Positions 55,601 through 63,215 of a DNA stretch of 64,000 nt are shown here, in pieces. Each line of letters opens with the position of its first letter. The stretch's first letter is position 1. Origin of the DNA: Mycobacterium colombiense (GTDB taxonomy: Bacteria > Actinomycetota > Actinomycetes > Mycobacteriales > Mycobacteriaceae); assembly GCF_001665835.1 (NCBI RefSeq), contig NZ_LZSX01000011.1, positions 1-64,000 on the forward strand. The letters are read 5' to 3'. Position numbers and translations under genes: made by a program. The notes under the pieces are model-generated. The model was not told the DNA's origin. It saw only the letters and a list, made by a program, of their open reading frames with translations, and made no database searches.

Positions 55601-56956
55601 GTGACCATTCAGAGCGGGGCGACCGAGGTGCCAACCAACCCGAGCGACGACGTGGTCGAGGTGGTCAGCAAGTTGATCCGGTTCGACACCACCAACACCG
55701 GCGAACCGGCGACGACCAAGGGCGAGGCCGACTGCGCGCAGTGGATCGCCGAGCAGCTCGCCGAGGTCGGCTACGCGCCGCAGTATGTCGAGTCCGGCGC
55801 GCCCGGTCGCGGGAACGTGTTCGTCCGCCTGGCGGGCGCCGACAGGTCGCGTGGTGCGCTGCTGATCCACGGGCATCTCGACGTGGTGCCGGCTGAGCCG
55901 ACCGAGTGGAGCGTGCACCCGTTCTCCGGCGCGATCAAAGACGGCTTCGTCTGGGGCCGTGGCGCGATCGACATGAAGGACATGGTCGGCATGATGATCG
56001 TGGTGGCCCGCCAGTTGAAGCGCGCGGGCATCGTCCCGCCGCGCGACCTGATCTTCGCATTCATCGCCGACGAAGAACACGGCGGAACCTTCGGAGCGCA
56101 GTGGCTGGTCGATCACCGGCCGGAGCTCTTCACCGGCGTCACCGAGGCGATCGGTGAGGTGGGCGGTTTTTCGCTGACTGTGCCCCGCCGCGACGGGGGA
56201 GAGCGTCGGCTCTACCTGATCGAGACGGCCGAAAAGGGGCTGTCCTGGATGAAGCTCACCGCCCGGGGCCCGGCCGGACACGGGTCGATGGTGCACGACC
56301 AGAACGCCGTCACCGCCGTCGCCGAGGCCGTCGGCCGCCTGGGCCGCCACCAGTTTCCGCTCGTGCTGACCGATACGGTCGCACAGTTCCTCGCCGCCGT
56401 CAGCGAGGAGACCGGGTTGACCTTCGACACCGAATCGGGCGACCTGCGCGGGGCGATCGAAAAGCTGGGCCCGATGGCCCGCATGCTCAAGGCGGTGCTG
56501 CACGACACCGCGAATCCCACCATGCTCAAGGCCGGATACAAGGCCAACGTCGTGCCGGCCATCGCCGAGGCGGTGGTGGACTGCCGGATCCTGCCGGGGC
56601 GCAAGGAGGCGTTCGAGGCCGAGATCGACGAGCTGCTCGGGCCGGACGTGACGCGCGAGTGGATCAAGGACTTCTCGTCGTATGAGACGAGCTTCGACGG
56701 CGACCTCGTCGATGCCATGAATGAGGCGGTGCTGGCGCACGACCCGGGCGCCCGTACCGTGCCGTATATGCTTTCCGGTGGTACCGACGCGAAGTCGTTC
56801 GCGCGCTTGGGTATTCGTTGTTTCGGGTTCAGCCCGCTGCGCTTGCCGCCGGACCTGGATTTCACCGCGCTGTTCCACGGTGTCGATGAGCGGGTACCCA
56901 TCGATGCGCTGCGGTTCGGCACCGACGTGCTGGCCCACTTCCTGACCCACTGCTAG
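55601..56956 (+). CDS. M20 family metallopeptidase (Rv2141c homologue)
   Basis: A 451-residue M20/M28-clan zinc peptidase (ArgE/DapE/CPG2-like). Di-zinc ligands are recognisable: H92 in HGHLDVVP, D124 in GAIDMKD, the general base E158 and ligand E159 in ADEEHGG, and the late His in LFHGVDE. A dimerisation domain lies in the middle (after [18 protein letters not shown]). GTG 55601 has AGGAAAGG directly upstream; ATG 55583 adds six residues. The substrate is unknown; the M. tuberculosis orthologue is annotated as a possible dipeptidase. The PEBP gene follows after 37 bases. Confidence 0.9.
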   Translation: MTIQSGATEVPTNPSDDVVEVVSKLIRFDTTNTGEPATTKGEADCAQWIAEQLAEVGYAPQYVESGAPGRGNVFVRLAGADRSRGALLIHGHLDVVPAEPTEWSVHPFSGAIKDGFVWGRGAIDMKDMVGMMIVVARQLKRAGIVPPRDLIFAFIADEEHGGTFGAQWLVDHRPELFTGVTEAIGEVGGFSLTVPRRDGGERRLYLIETAEKGLSWMKLTARGPAGHGSMVHDQNAVTAVAEAVGRLGRHQFPLVLTDTVAQFLAAVSEETGLTFDTESGDLRGAIEKLGPMARMLKAVLHDTANPTMLKAGYKANVVPAIAEAVVDCRILPGRKEAFEAEIDELLGPDVTREWIKDFSSYETSFDGDLVDAMNEAVLAHDPGARTVPYMLSGGTDAKSFARLGIRCFGFSPLRLPPDLDFTALFHGVDERVPIDALRFGTDVLAHFLTHC

Positions 56957-56993
56957 AGGAACAAACGCAAGCCGATCACACGAGAGGACCGCC

Positions 56994-57524
56994 ATGAGCA
57001 CTGCTCCTGACCCGTACGCATCGTTGCCGAAGCTGCCGACCTTCACGCTGACCTCGCAATCGGTTACCGACGGCCAGCCGCTGGCCAATCCGCAAGTCAG
57101 CGGAATCATGGGTGCCGGCGGCGAAGACGTCAGCCCCCAGCTGAGTTGGTCGGGATTCCCGGACGAGACCCGCAGCTTCGCCGTCACCGTCTACGACCCC
57201 GACGCCCCCACGGCCTCCGGGTTCTGGCACTGGGCGGTGGCCAACCTGCCGGCCGACGTCACCGAGCTGCCCGCGGGCGCCGGCGATGGCAGCAACCTGC
57301 CAGGAGATGCGCTGACGCTGGTGAACGACGCCGGGCAGCGCCGCTACATCGGGGCCGCGCCGCCTGCGGGTCACGGCGCACACCGCTACTACATCGCGGT
57401 GCACGCCGTGGACACCGACAAGCTGGATCTTCCCGAGGACGCCAGCCCGGCCTTCCTCGGGTTCAACCTGTTCCAGCACGCCATCGCGCGGGCGGTCATC
57501 CACGCCACCTACGAACAGAAGTAG
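56994..57524 (+). CDS. phosphatidylethanolamine-binding-like protein (TB18.6, Rv2140c homologue)
   Basis: A 176-residue protein of the PEBP/YbhB/RKIP family, the same length as M. tuberculosis TB18.6. The anion-binding signature DPDAPT is followed by [12 protein letters not shown] (near 61-78), and [12 protein letters not shown] with a C-terminal helix completes the fold. Bacterial members bind phosphate-containing ligands; a physiological role is not established. GAGAGGA precedes the ATG. In M. tuberculosis this gene is next to pyrD; here 5.7 kb of accessory DNA lies between them. Confidence 0.93.
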   Translation: MSTAPDPYASLPKLPTFTLTSQSVTDGQPLANPQVSGIMGAGGEDVSPQLSWSGFPDETRSFAVTVYDPDAPTASGFWHWAVANLPADVTELPAGAGDGSNLPGDALTLVNDAGQRRYIGAAPPAGHGAHRYYIAVHAVDTDKLDLPEDASPAFLGFNLFQHAIARAVIHATYEQK

Positions 57525-57540
57525 GGCACCGGCGGGTTTC

Positions 57541-57612
57541 GGCCCGCAAGAGGGCTCCGGCCCGAAAGAGAGTTCCGGCCCGAATGAGGGCTCCGGCCCG
57601 CAGAGAGGGCCC
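57541..57612. repeat. four tandem copies of an 18-bp minisatellite
   Basis: Units start at 57541, 57559, 57577 and 57595, each beginning GGCCCG and following the pattern GGCCCGnAnGAGnGnTCC. Adjacent copies differ at two to five positions. The array begins 16 bases after the PEBP stop. It is not within a supported gene, although one frame reads as a six-residue Arg/Lys/Ala/Pro repeat. A likely variable-number locus. Confidence 0.85.
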
Positions 57613-57694
57613 GCCCCGGACCCGAAATCACTTGCGCCACTTTAGTCCCGGTGCTTTCACCGCGGCGAGTTTTGTCGGTGGGTAGTCATACCAT

Positions 57695-57710
57695 TCGAAC
57701 ATGCGTTCGA
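57695..57710. promoter_or_regulatory. perfect SOS (LexA) box overlapping a start codon
   Basis: TCGAAC-ATGC-GTTCGA is an exact match to the mycobacterial SOS consensus TCGAAC-N4-GTTCGA. The ATG of the following short reading frame (57701) lies inside the four-base spacer. TACCAT at 57689-57694 fits a TANNNT -10 element and would place the transcription start at or next to the ATG, so the transcript may be leaderless and directly occluded by LexA. Confidence 0.85.
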
Positions 57711-57898
57711 GTACTTGCGAAGAGATTCAGGCCGACGTTGACGCGTTGAGCGCTGCCGTCTCCCGCTTCCAGGCGCCTTCCTGGGACGCGCTGACACCTG
57801 CCGAGCTGGGGAAGTACGCGTTTCTGATCGGTCGGCTGGATGCACTCATCTATGAGCTGCGGAGCGCGTTCGCACGGCCGAGTGGGCGGTGCACATGA
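57701..57898 (+). CDS. 65-codon reading frame resembling the N-terminus of a 13E12-family protein
   Basis: The 65-residue product ([16 protein letters not shown] … [10 protein letters not shown] … [12 protein letters not shown]) is similar to the first ~50 residues of the next gene ([16 protein letters not shown] … [10 protein letters not shown]). It thus looks like a truncated paralogous N-terminus of a DUF222 protein. It starts inside the SOS box and its stop overlaps the next ATG (ATGA), so it could act as a translated leader. Alternatively it is a remnant of a tandem duplication. It may use a leaderless message. No function is known. Confidence 0.55.
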   Translation: MRSSTCEEIQADVDALSAAVSRFQAPSWDALTPAELGKYAFLIGRLDALIYELRSAFARPSGRCT

Positions 57899-59313
57899 CT
57901 TTGACCGACCGTGAGGATCTCCAGGACGACGTTGACGCATTGCGCGCCGTCGTCTCTCGCTTCCGTGAACATTCGTATGATGCGCTGACCAACCCGGAGC
58001 GGTTGCAGATGCTGGAGATACTCGAGTGCGAGGCGCGTCGGCTTCGAACACCCAGTCATCAGCTCATCAATCAGATTGGTGAGCAAGGGGATTCGACCGA
58101 GTTGGGTGGCAAGTTGTCCTGGGTGTTGGCCGACCGGCTGCACATCACTCGGGCCGAGGCCGCACGCCGCATCGCCGAGGCGGCCGATCTGGGGCCGCGC
58201 CGGGCGCTTTCCGGCGAACCGTTGGCGCCGGTGCTGCCCGCCACGGCGGCGGCGCAGCGGGAAGGGGCGATCGGGGCCGACCATCTGGCGGTGATCCGGC
58301 GGCTTTTCCACCAGCTGCCCGAGTCCGTCGACATCGAGACGCGTGAGCACGCCGAGAGGCAACTGGCGGCCAAGGCCACCGAATTTCGCCCCGATCAGCT
58401 CGCCAAGCTGGCCCGGCGCCTGATGGATTGCCTCAATCCCGACGGTAGCTACACCGACGAGGACCGGGCGCGGGTGCGTGGGCTGGTGCTCGGCAATCAG
58501 CAGGCCGACGGCATGTCGCGCCTGAGCGGATGGCTGACGCCCGAAGCCAGAGCCAGCTGGGAGGCGGTGCTGGCCAAGCTGGCCGCGCCCGGCATGTGCA
58601 ACCCCGACGATGACGCGCCGGTCGTGGACGGCGCCCCTTCGGAAGAAGCCATGCAGCGCGATACCCGCACCCCGGGTCAGCGTAACCACGACGGGCTCAA
58701 CGCGGCGCTGCGGGCGATGCTGGCCAGCGGAGAGTTGGGTCAGCACAACGGGTTACCGGCCAGCATCGTCGTGACCACAACGCTCACAGAGCTCGAAGCG
58801 GCCGCCGGGAAAGGTTTGACCGGCGGCGGCACCATTCTTCCCATGTCGGACGTCATCCGCCTGGCCCGTCATGCCCACCATTACCTCGCGATCTTCGACA
58901 AGGGCACGGCGTTGGCGCTGTATCACACCAAGCGCCTCGCGTCGGCCGGTCAACGAATTGTCTTGTATGCCAAGGACCGTGGGTGTTCGCATCCAGGCTG
59001 CGACGTGTCGGGTTATTTCTGCGAGGTCCACCACGTCGAAGATTGGGCCAGGACGTACCGCACCGACATCGACCAACTCGCCATGGCCTGTGGACCACAC
59101 CACCGGCTTCTCGAGAAGGGCTGGACCACCCGAAAACGCGCCAACGGGATACCGAATGGATACCGCCGCCGCATCTCGATCGCGGGCAACCGCGAACCAA
59201 CAGCTTCCATCACCCGGAGGATCTGTTGTGCGAGGACGAGGACGGAGAAGACGACAACGCGGTGGGGGCAGCTTGATGCGCGACTCACATGCGTCCGTAC
59301 GCGACGGCCATGA
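57895..59313 (+). CDS. 13E12-family DUF222-HNH endonuclease-like protein, C-terminus frameshifted
   Basis: A protein of about 472 codons of the mycobacterial REP13E12 family. An N-terminal DUF222 helical domain (to ~360) precedes an HNH nuclease motif: two Cys in CSHPGC, HH in EVHHVEDW and the late CGPHHRLL, characteristic of zinc-finger-stabilised HNH. After RKRANG (near 59145) the frame loses family similarity. The expected ending, [15 protein letters not shown] … FHHPEDLL, is encoded in another frame up to a stop at 59276. A small indel at about 59145-59153 is therefore likely. Members of this family carry SOS boxes and are DNA-damage inducible. Confidence 0.82.
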   Translation: MTLTDREDLQDDVDALRAVVSRFREHSYDALTNPERLQMLEILECEARRLRTPSHQLINQIGEQGDSTELGGKLSWVLADRLHITRAEAARRIAEAADLGPRRALSGEPLAPVLPATAAAQREGAIGADHLAVIRRLFHQLPESVDIETREHAERQLAAKATEFRPDQLAKLARRLMDCLNPDGSYTDEDRARVRGLVLGNQQADGMSRLSGWLTPEARASWEAVLAKLAAPGMCNPDDDAPVVDGAPSEEAMQRDTRTPGQRNHDGLNAALRAMLASGELGQHNGLPASIVVTTTLTELEAAAGKGLTGGGTILPMSDVIRLARHAHHYLAIFDKGTALALYHTKRLASAGQRIVLYAKDRGCSHPGCDVSGYFCEVHHVEDWARTYRTDIDQLAMACGPHHRLLEKGWTTRKRANGIPNGYRRRISIAGNREPTASITRRICCARTRTEKTTTRWGQLDARLTCVRTRRP

Positions 59314-59377
59314 TCAGGCCCAAACCCGCTAGCAAGATAAACATGATCGTCACCGGGTCGACAACTTCGAAGATCAT
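59285..59377 (-). CDS. possible 30-residue membrane peptide
   Basis: A 31-codon frame on the minus strand with AGGGTG upstream of its ATG. The product has a short acidic start (MIFEVVD), one hydrophobic helix ([17 protein letters not shown]) and a short basic end (YGRM). It overlaps the out-of-frame tail of the HNH gene by 29 bases and stands alone in the gap before the Gre-like genes. The balanced single-helix layout is like other small mycobacterial membrane peptides, but no homologue is recognised with certainty. Confidence 0.4.
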   Translation of the reverse strand: MIFEVVDPVTIMFILLAGLGLIMAVAYGRM

Positions 59378-59467
59378 GTGATCACCCTGGGTGGGCCGAT
59401 GGTGTATTTGGCTGTGGTCCAACATATCCGGACATCGTGCGATGAACTGAAGTCGTGTAATCGGTCA

Positions 59468-59935
59468 TTACTTCAATCCAGCCGGGTGAATTCCGTACGG
59501 CACGGCTTCAAGCAGTGTGACGTTCAGGGCCGCACCACTGGGCAGGGTATAGGTGCGTCGTTCACCGGGGCGTGCACCTGCGATCGCGGCGCCTAGCGGG
59601 GATTCGTTGGAGTAGACCTCGATGTCGCTGTATTCGGCGTCGCGTACGCCTAGAAGGAAGGTCTCGGTGTCGCCGGTATCGTCGTAGCGGACTGTCAAAA
59701 CCATGCCGGGCTCCGCGATCCCGTCGTCGGGCGGGTCCTCGCCGACGACGGCATTGAACAACAAGTCATGGATACGTTGGATCCTGGCCTGCCACGCGTG
59801 TTGGGCAGCGATGGCGTTGTCGTCCGACCGACCGTCGGCGGATGCGCTGGTGTGCAACACACGTAACCTGGCCAGTTCCCTCTGTAGCCGCTCGTAGCCG
59901 TGCGGCGAAATCCACACGGGTTGCGTGCTGGTCAT
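59468..59935 (-). CDS. GreA/Gfh-like transcription factor, copy 1
   Basis: A 155-residue protein. The C-terminal half is the FKBP-like GreA/GreB domain, recognisable by EPGMVLTVRYDD, then SPLGAAIAGARPGER (about 113-127). The N-terminal half is a shorter helical hairpin than in GreA (about 10-65). At its tip GRSDDNA replaces the acidic DLSENAE of cleavage-active GreA, so cleavage activity is uncertain. It resembles the Gfh-type M. tuberculosis protein Rv3788, which binds the RNA polymerase secondary channel. AGGAGAG precedes ATG 59935. It forms a tandem pair with the next gene (14-bp gap). Confidence 0.8.
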   Translation of the reverse strand: MTSTQPVWISPHGYERLQRELARLRVLHTSASADGRSDDNAIAAQHAWQARIQRIHDLLFNAVVGEDPPDDGIAEPGMVLTVRYDDTGDTETFLLGVRDAEYSDIEVYSNESPLGAAIAGARPGERRTYTLPSGAALNVTLLEAVPYGIHPAGLK

Positions 59936-59949
59936 GTTCGTTGCTCTCC

Positions 59950-60543
59950 TTATGTCGTAGTGAGTTGAGGTCGCGGCCCCCGTGCGACGCGAACGTCGTT
60001 GGTGCGGTTGGTTTCCGGGCCGCTCCCTGTTAGACAGCTTGGGCCGCTGTTAGCGGTTAGGTCGCGGTGGGCTGTCTGTGAGCGGGTGCCTTTCGTCAGA
60101 TGCATTTCATAGGGCACCGCCTCCAGCAGCGTCACCAGTCGTCCCGTCTCATCGGGAATTGAGTAGATGCGCTGGTCGCCGGGACGCGCGCCGGCTATCG
60201 CGCGGCCCAACGGCGAGGCCATCGAGTAGACCTTGATGTCGGCGCCTTCGCTGCCGCGTCTGCCTAGCAGAAAGGTTTCGGTCTCACCGGTGGCGTCGTA
60301 GCGGATGGTCAAAACCATGCCCGGTTCGGCGATGGGATCACCGGCGGGATTCTCGCCAATGATCGCCTTGGCCAACAGGTTCTGAATCTCGCGGATACGT
60401 CGTTGTAGCACTGAGCTCTTCGCGTCGAAGTCCATTAAGTCGTCAGGAACTTCTACGATCAGCCCCGACCGCAACGCGTTGAGTTTGTTCCGCAGGCGGG
60501 TGTATTGCTGTCGTGTCATCCAGATGGATTCGGTGCTGGTCAA
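59950..60543 (-). CDS. GreA/Gfh-like transcription factor, copy 2
   Basis: A 197-residue paralogue of the neighbouring gene, sharing TSTxxxWM/I, EPGMVLTIRYDATG-ETETFLLG and SPLGRAIAGARPGD (about 109-122). The N-terminal hairpin carries DDLMDFDAK at the presumed tip. Unlike copy 1 it has a ~50-residue hydrophilic C-terminal extension (from ~148, Thr/Ser/Asn/Arg-rich) that looks disordered and may reflect loss of an earlier stop. It starts with TTG 60543 (AAAGGA 14 bases upstream). A TTGTCGGGG half-site lies 20 bases upstream of the start. Likely co-transcribed with copy 1. Confidence 0.78.
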   Translation of the reverse strand: MTSTESIWMTRQQYTRLRNKLNALRSGLIVEVPDDLMDFDAKSSVLQRRIREIQNLLAKAIIGENPAGDPIAEPGMVLTIRYDATGETETFLLGRRGSEGADIKVYSMASPLGRAIAGARPGDQRIYSIPDETGRLVTLLEAVPYEMHLTKGTRSQTAHRDLTANSGPSCLTGSGPETNRTNDVRVARGPRPQLTTT

Positions 60544-60736
60544 TTTGAGCGGTGTCCTTTCGATTGTCGGGGAGCGTCGTCAGGGGCGGGCCTAAGTAGG
60601 CGGCCGCCGCTGACGACTCGGAGGCTCATGGTGGGCGAAATGCCGGAGCGGCTGAAGGTTTTCGTTGGGCGTTGATTCCATGATGGCGTGCGCGGGCACG
60701 ACGGTGTTTGCCGAAAACCGACAACGGCGGTGCGCT

Positions 60737-60759
60737 GCATTGTCACGCCCCGACAATGC
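60737..60759. promoter_or_regulatory. inverted repeat upstream of the Gre-like pair
   Basis: GCATTGTC-N7-GACAATGC is a perfect 8-bp inverted repeat in the 278-bp gap between the Rv1733c-like gene and the Gre-like genes. It includes CCCCGACAAT (60748-60757), the exact reverse complement of ATTGTCGGGG at 60563-60572 in the same gap. The repeated word suggests a shared binding site. No gene is supported in this gap. Confidence 0.5.
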
Positions 60760-60821
60760 TGTTGCCGAGGCTGCCCCGAAGCGGTCTCGACCTGAGCGGC
60801 GAGAGCTTCTGGCGCGTTGCC

Positions 60822-61451
60822 TTATTGCCGCTCGACGAGGCGGTCGAAACTCTGTTGCCATCGGTCGTAGCGGAGTCGGTCAAGGGTGATACGTGCGCGC
60901 GCGAATAGGGCCACTGCCAAGAGACTCACACACCACCAGGTCGCTACCGCGAAGACCAGCGCCTCGTCGCGGGCGGTGTTTAGCGGTCGGGCAACCGGAA
61001 GGCCGTCGTCGTCTATCCAAATCTCAATATCGTCGCCGAGCTTGGCTGTCAGCGGCGCGGTGACGTCGCCGGTGCGTTCGGCCCCGGCGGCAAACCATCG
61101 GGCAGGAACGGTCACTGTCGGGCTTTCAAGGTCGCGGCGAGGGTGACTCTCGCCGGTGACAGTCGCGGTCACCGGGCGGCGGGTTTGGATCTGCTCGGCG
61201 TAGAGGCGGCTCCGAGAATCATGCACCGCGGTGCCCAGCGCGGCACCGATAGGTACGGCGAGCAGCGAGGCCGCAACGGCTAACACCAAAATCAGCGCCT
61301 CCAACCGGTCCGTGGTGCGTATCAGCGGGTTACGACCGAAGAGCCGCACGAACAGCCTCCGCGGCAACGGCACGGTGAAGGTCTCCATCGAGGCGTCATC
61401 ATCCGATCGGCGGTCGGCGATCGATTGATGATCGGGGTCTGAGGTCGACAT
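60822..61451 (-). CDS. Rv1733c-like two-helix membrane protein
   Basis: A 209-residue protein strongly resembling M. tuberculosis Rv1733c (210 residues). It has RNPLIRTTDRLEALILVLAV leading into the first membrane helix (about 55-80), an extracytoplasmic region with AVHDSRSRLYAEQIQTR and VTVPARWFAAGAER, and a second helix (about 168-190) near the C-terminus. Rv1733c is a DosR-regulon antigen of unknown function. No DosR-box-like palindrome is visible upstream here. ATG 61451 has AGGAG seven bases upstream; a longer start at 61520 is less likely. Confidence 0.88.
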   Translation of the reverse strand: MSTSDPDHQSIADRRSDDDASMETFTVPLPRRLFVRLFGRNPLIRTTDRLEALILVLAVAASLLAVPIGAALGTAVHDSRSRLYAEQIQTRRPVTATVTGESHPRRDLESPTVTVPARWFAAGAERTGDVTAPLTAKLGDDIEIWIDDDGLPVARPLNTARDEALVFAVATWWCVSLLAVALFARARITLDRLRYDRWQQSFDRLVERQ

Positions 61452-61586
61452 CGAACATCTCCTATCGGAGAGTTGGCGTGGGTTTGAGGTATCGCGCGGC
61501 GGGCGGAAACCAGCCGTCACTCAAACCTGCCCTCTGAGTTGGCAACCTTAATGATGGTGCGGATGGCTGCTGCAAGCTTTGCGCAG

Positions 61587-61617
61587 CCCGACAACGACGC
61601 TGTCCCGCTTTGTCGGG
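61587..61617. promoter_or_regulatory. inverted repeat upstream of the Rv1733c-like gene
   Basis: CCCGACAA (61587-61594) and TTGTCGGG (61610-61617) form a perfect 8-bp inverted repeat with a 15-base spacer, about 135 bases before the Rv1733c-like start and just after the PucR-like stop. The same word occurs upstream of the Gre-like genes. It could be an operator or the hairpin terminator of the regulator gene. Confidence 0.5.
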
Positions 61618-61635
61618 TTTCGACAGCGCCCTTGG

Positions 61636-63156
61636 TCAATCGGTGTCGATGGCCGCGAGTTCTATCGTCATCGCCAACCGTTTTCTGGCATCGTCTAACT
61701 GCAGGTTGGTGATCTCGGCCATCTTGCGCAGCCGGTAACGCACGGTATTTTCGTGCACTCCCAGCCGTTCACCGGCCTCGGTCGGGTCGCCCTGGGCCTC
61801 CAGCCATGCTCGCAGCGTGGCCACGTAGTCGGTCCCGTGGGCGCGGTCATGGCGGCCTAGCTCGGCCACCGGACCACGGGATGGGGACCGGCCTGAGCGC
61901 GCGGCGGTGCGCAATCGCTGCAGCAGGATGTCAGCCCATGACTCGTCATAGACCGGAGGCAGGGCCCCGGGTGACATCTCATGCAGCGCAAGACATTCCT
62001 CGGCTTCATGGCGTGCAGCGGCGAGGTCTGTCACCTCAGCCGCGCCACTTACGCCGGCCAGCACCGTCGCCTGTTCGGGGAGGGCCGCCCGCAGACCGGC
62101 TACCCATCGCCGCGCCGGTGCCTGCCCGCCGGGAAGCAGCGTGTAAACGATATTGCCTGCCAAAGCGCTGCGACCCGGCCGTGACCAGCCGAACCCGGTG
62201 GTGGCGCGTTCGAACGCCAACAACAGAGCGGCATCGCGTTCGTCGCCGATGAACGCCTGCAGCGCAATAACCCTCAAACCGTCGTGCGGCAGACCCAGCC
62301 TGCTAGCCACCATGGCGGCATCAGCCGTGCCCTCCAACAACCGGATCACCAGTTCGGATTCGATTTGGCGCTCCAAGTCGGCGCTGGCTCGTGACCGTAG
62401 AAGATGCAGGGCCACCGTGTGTGCACCCTCGGCCAAGGCGCTGCGCGCCGCTTCGTCCAGCGGCGCCGAACACGCCACCCACACCGACCCGATCAGCTCT
62501 CCTCCGGAGCGCACCGCCACCACCATGCGACCGATCAAGCCGTGCTCGGAGTCCTCGGGGACAAACAGCGGCTCGTTGGAGACCCCCAGGTGTGCGAATA
62601 CGCTCCGCGCATCCAACGATGCGCGGAGCTGCTCCGGTGTCTGTCGTTCCAGGATCGTCTGCACCCGCGCCGGATCGGCATGTTGCTGCAGTTTCGAATA
62701 CGCCAACACCCGCAACAGCCGATCGTGAATGACAACTGAACTGCCGATAGCATCCGCCAGGCTATCGGCCAGCGCGAACAGATCCGTTGGGCCACGACCG
62801 GATTCAGTCTCACGGCCCTCCAGCACCAGCCCGTAGACGACCGTACCCACCTCGCTCCACGTGACCTTCTCGTCGACCACCATGACCGCGCCGACCCCGG
62901 CGTCTCTGTCAAACGCGATTCGCTCCTCACCGCCGCGTACCAACACCACGACAGCACGCGCTGAAGCTGCCCACTGCATTGCTTCGCTAACGGAGGCGGC
63001 ACCGATCGCCAGCAATACGTCGCCTACCACCACATGATCCGGCGCGGCTTCGTGGATCACCACGCTGCGCAGTTCAGTCGACCTGGGCACCGACGACCAA
63101 CGCAAGCCGACTCCATAACCACCCAGCACGTTCACCAGGCGGTCCAAAGTGATCAC
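61636..63156 (-). CDS. PucR/CdaR-family transcriptional regulator
   Basis: A 506-residue regulator. The N-terminal PucR-like domain (about 1-120, MITLDRLVNVLGG … VVGDVLLAIGA) is followed by a GAF-like middle region, a GGDEF-related CdaR segment (about 290-390), and a C-terminal helix-turn-helix GDPTEAGERLGVHENTVRYRLRKM (location ~452-475) of the PucR C-terminal type. Family members sense small metabolites and often control adjacent genes. It is the most upstream gene of a minus-strand set with the Rv1733c-like and Gre-like genes, whose intergenic regions share a palindromic word. The effector is unknown. Confidence 0.88.
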   Translation of the reverse strand: MITLDRLVNVLGGYGVGLRWSSVPRSTELRSVVIHEAAPDHVVVGDVLLAIGAASVSEAMQWAASARAVVVLVRGGEERIAFDRDAGVGAVMVVDEKVTWSEVGTVVYGLVLEGRETESGRGPTDLFALADSLADAIGSSVVIHDRLLRVLAYSKLQQHADPARVQTILERQTPEQLRASLDARSVFAHLGVSNEPLFVPEDSEHGLIGRMVVAVRSGGELIGSVWVACSAPLDEAARSALAEGAHTVALHLLRSRASADLERQIESELVIRLLEGTADAAMVASRLGLPHDGLRVIALQAFIGDERDAALLLAFERATTGFGWSRPGRSALAGNIVYTLLPGGQAPARRWVAGLRAALPEQATVLAGVSGAAEVTDLAAARHEAEECLALHEMSPGALPPVYDESWADILLQRLRTAARSGRSPSRGPVAELGRHDRAHGTDYVATLRAWLEAQGDPTEAGERLGVHENTVRYRLRKMAEITNLQLDDARKRLAMTIELAAIDTD

Positions 63157-63215
63157 CAGCCGCTCCTAATGCCGAACTGGTAGTCAGCCTATCCAGAAGT
63201 CAAGCTCGGCCTGAG

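Noticed and set aside
60544..60821. Small open frames in the gap upstream of the Gre-like pair
   Set aside because: Several frames of 60-90 codons exist on both strands, but none has a ribosome binding site plus plausible protein features. The gap is better explained by its inverted repeats.
61452..61635. DosR box upstream of the Rv1733c-like gene
   Set aside because: The M. tuberculosis Rv1733c gene is DosR-controlled, but no sequence close to the GGGACT-N-AGTCCC-type palindrome is present here.
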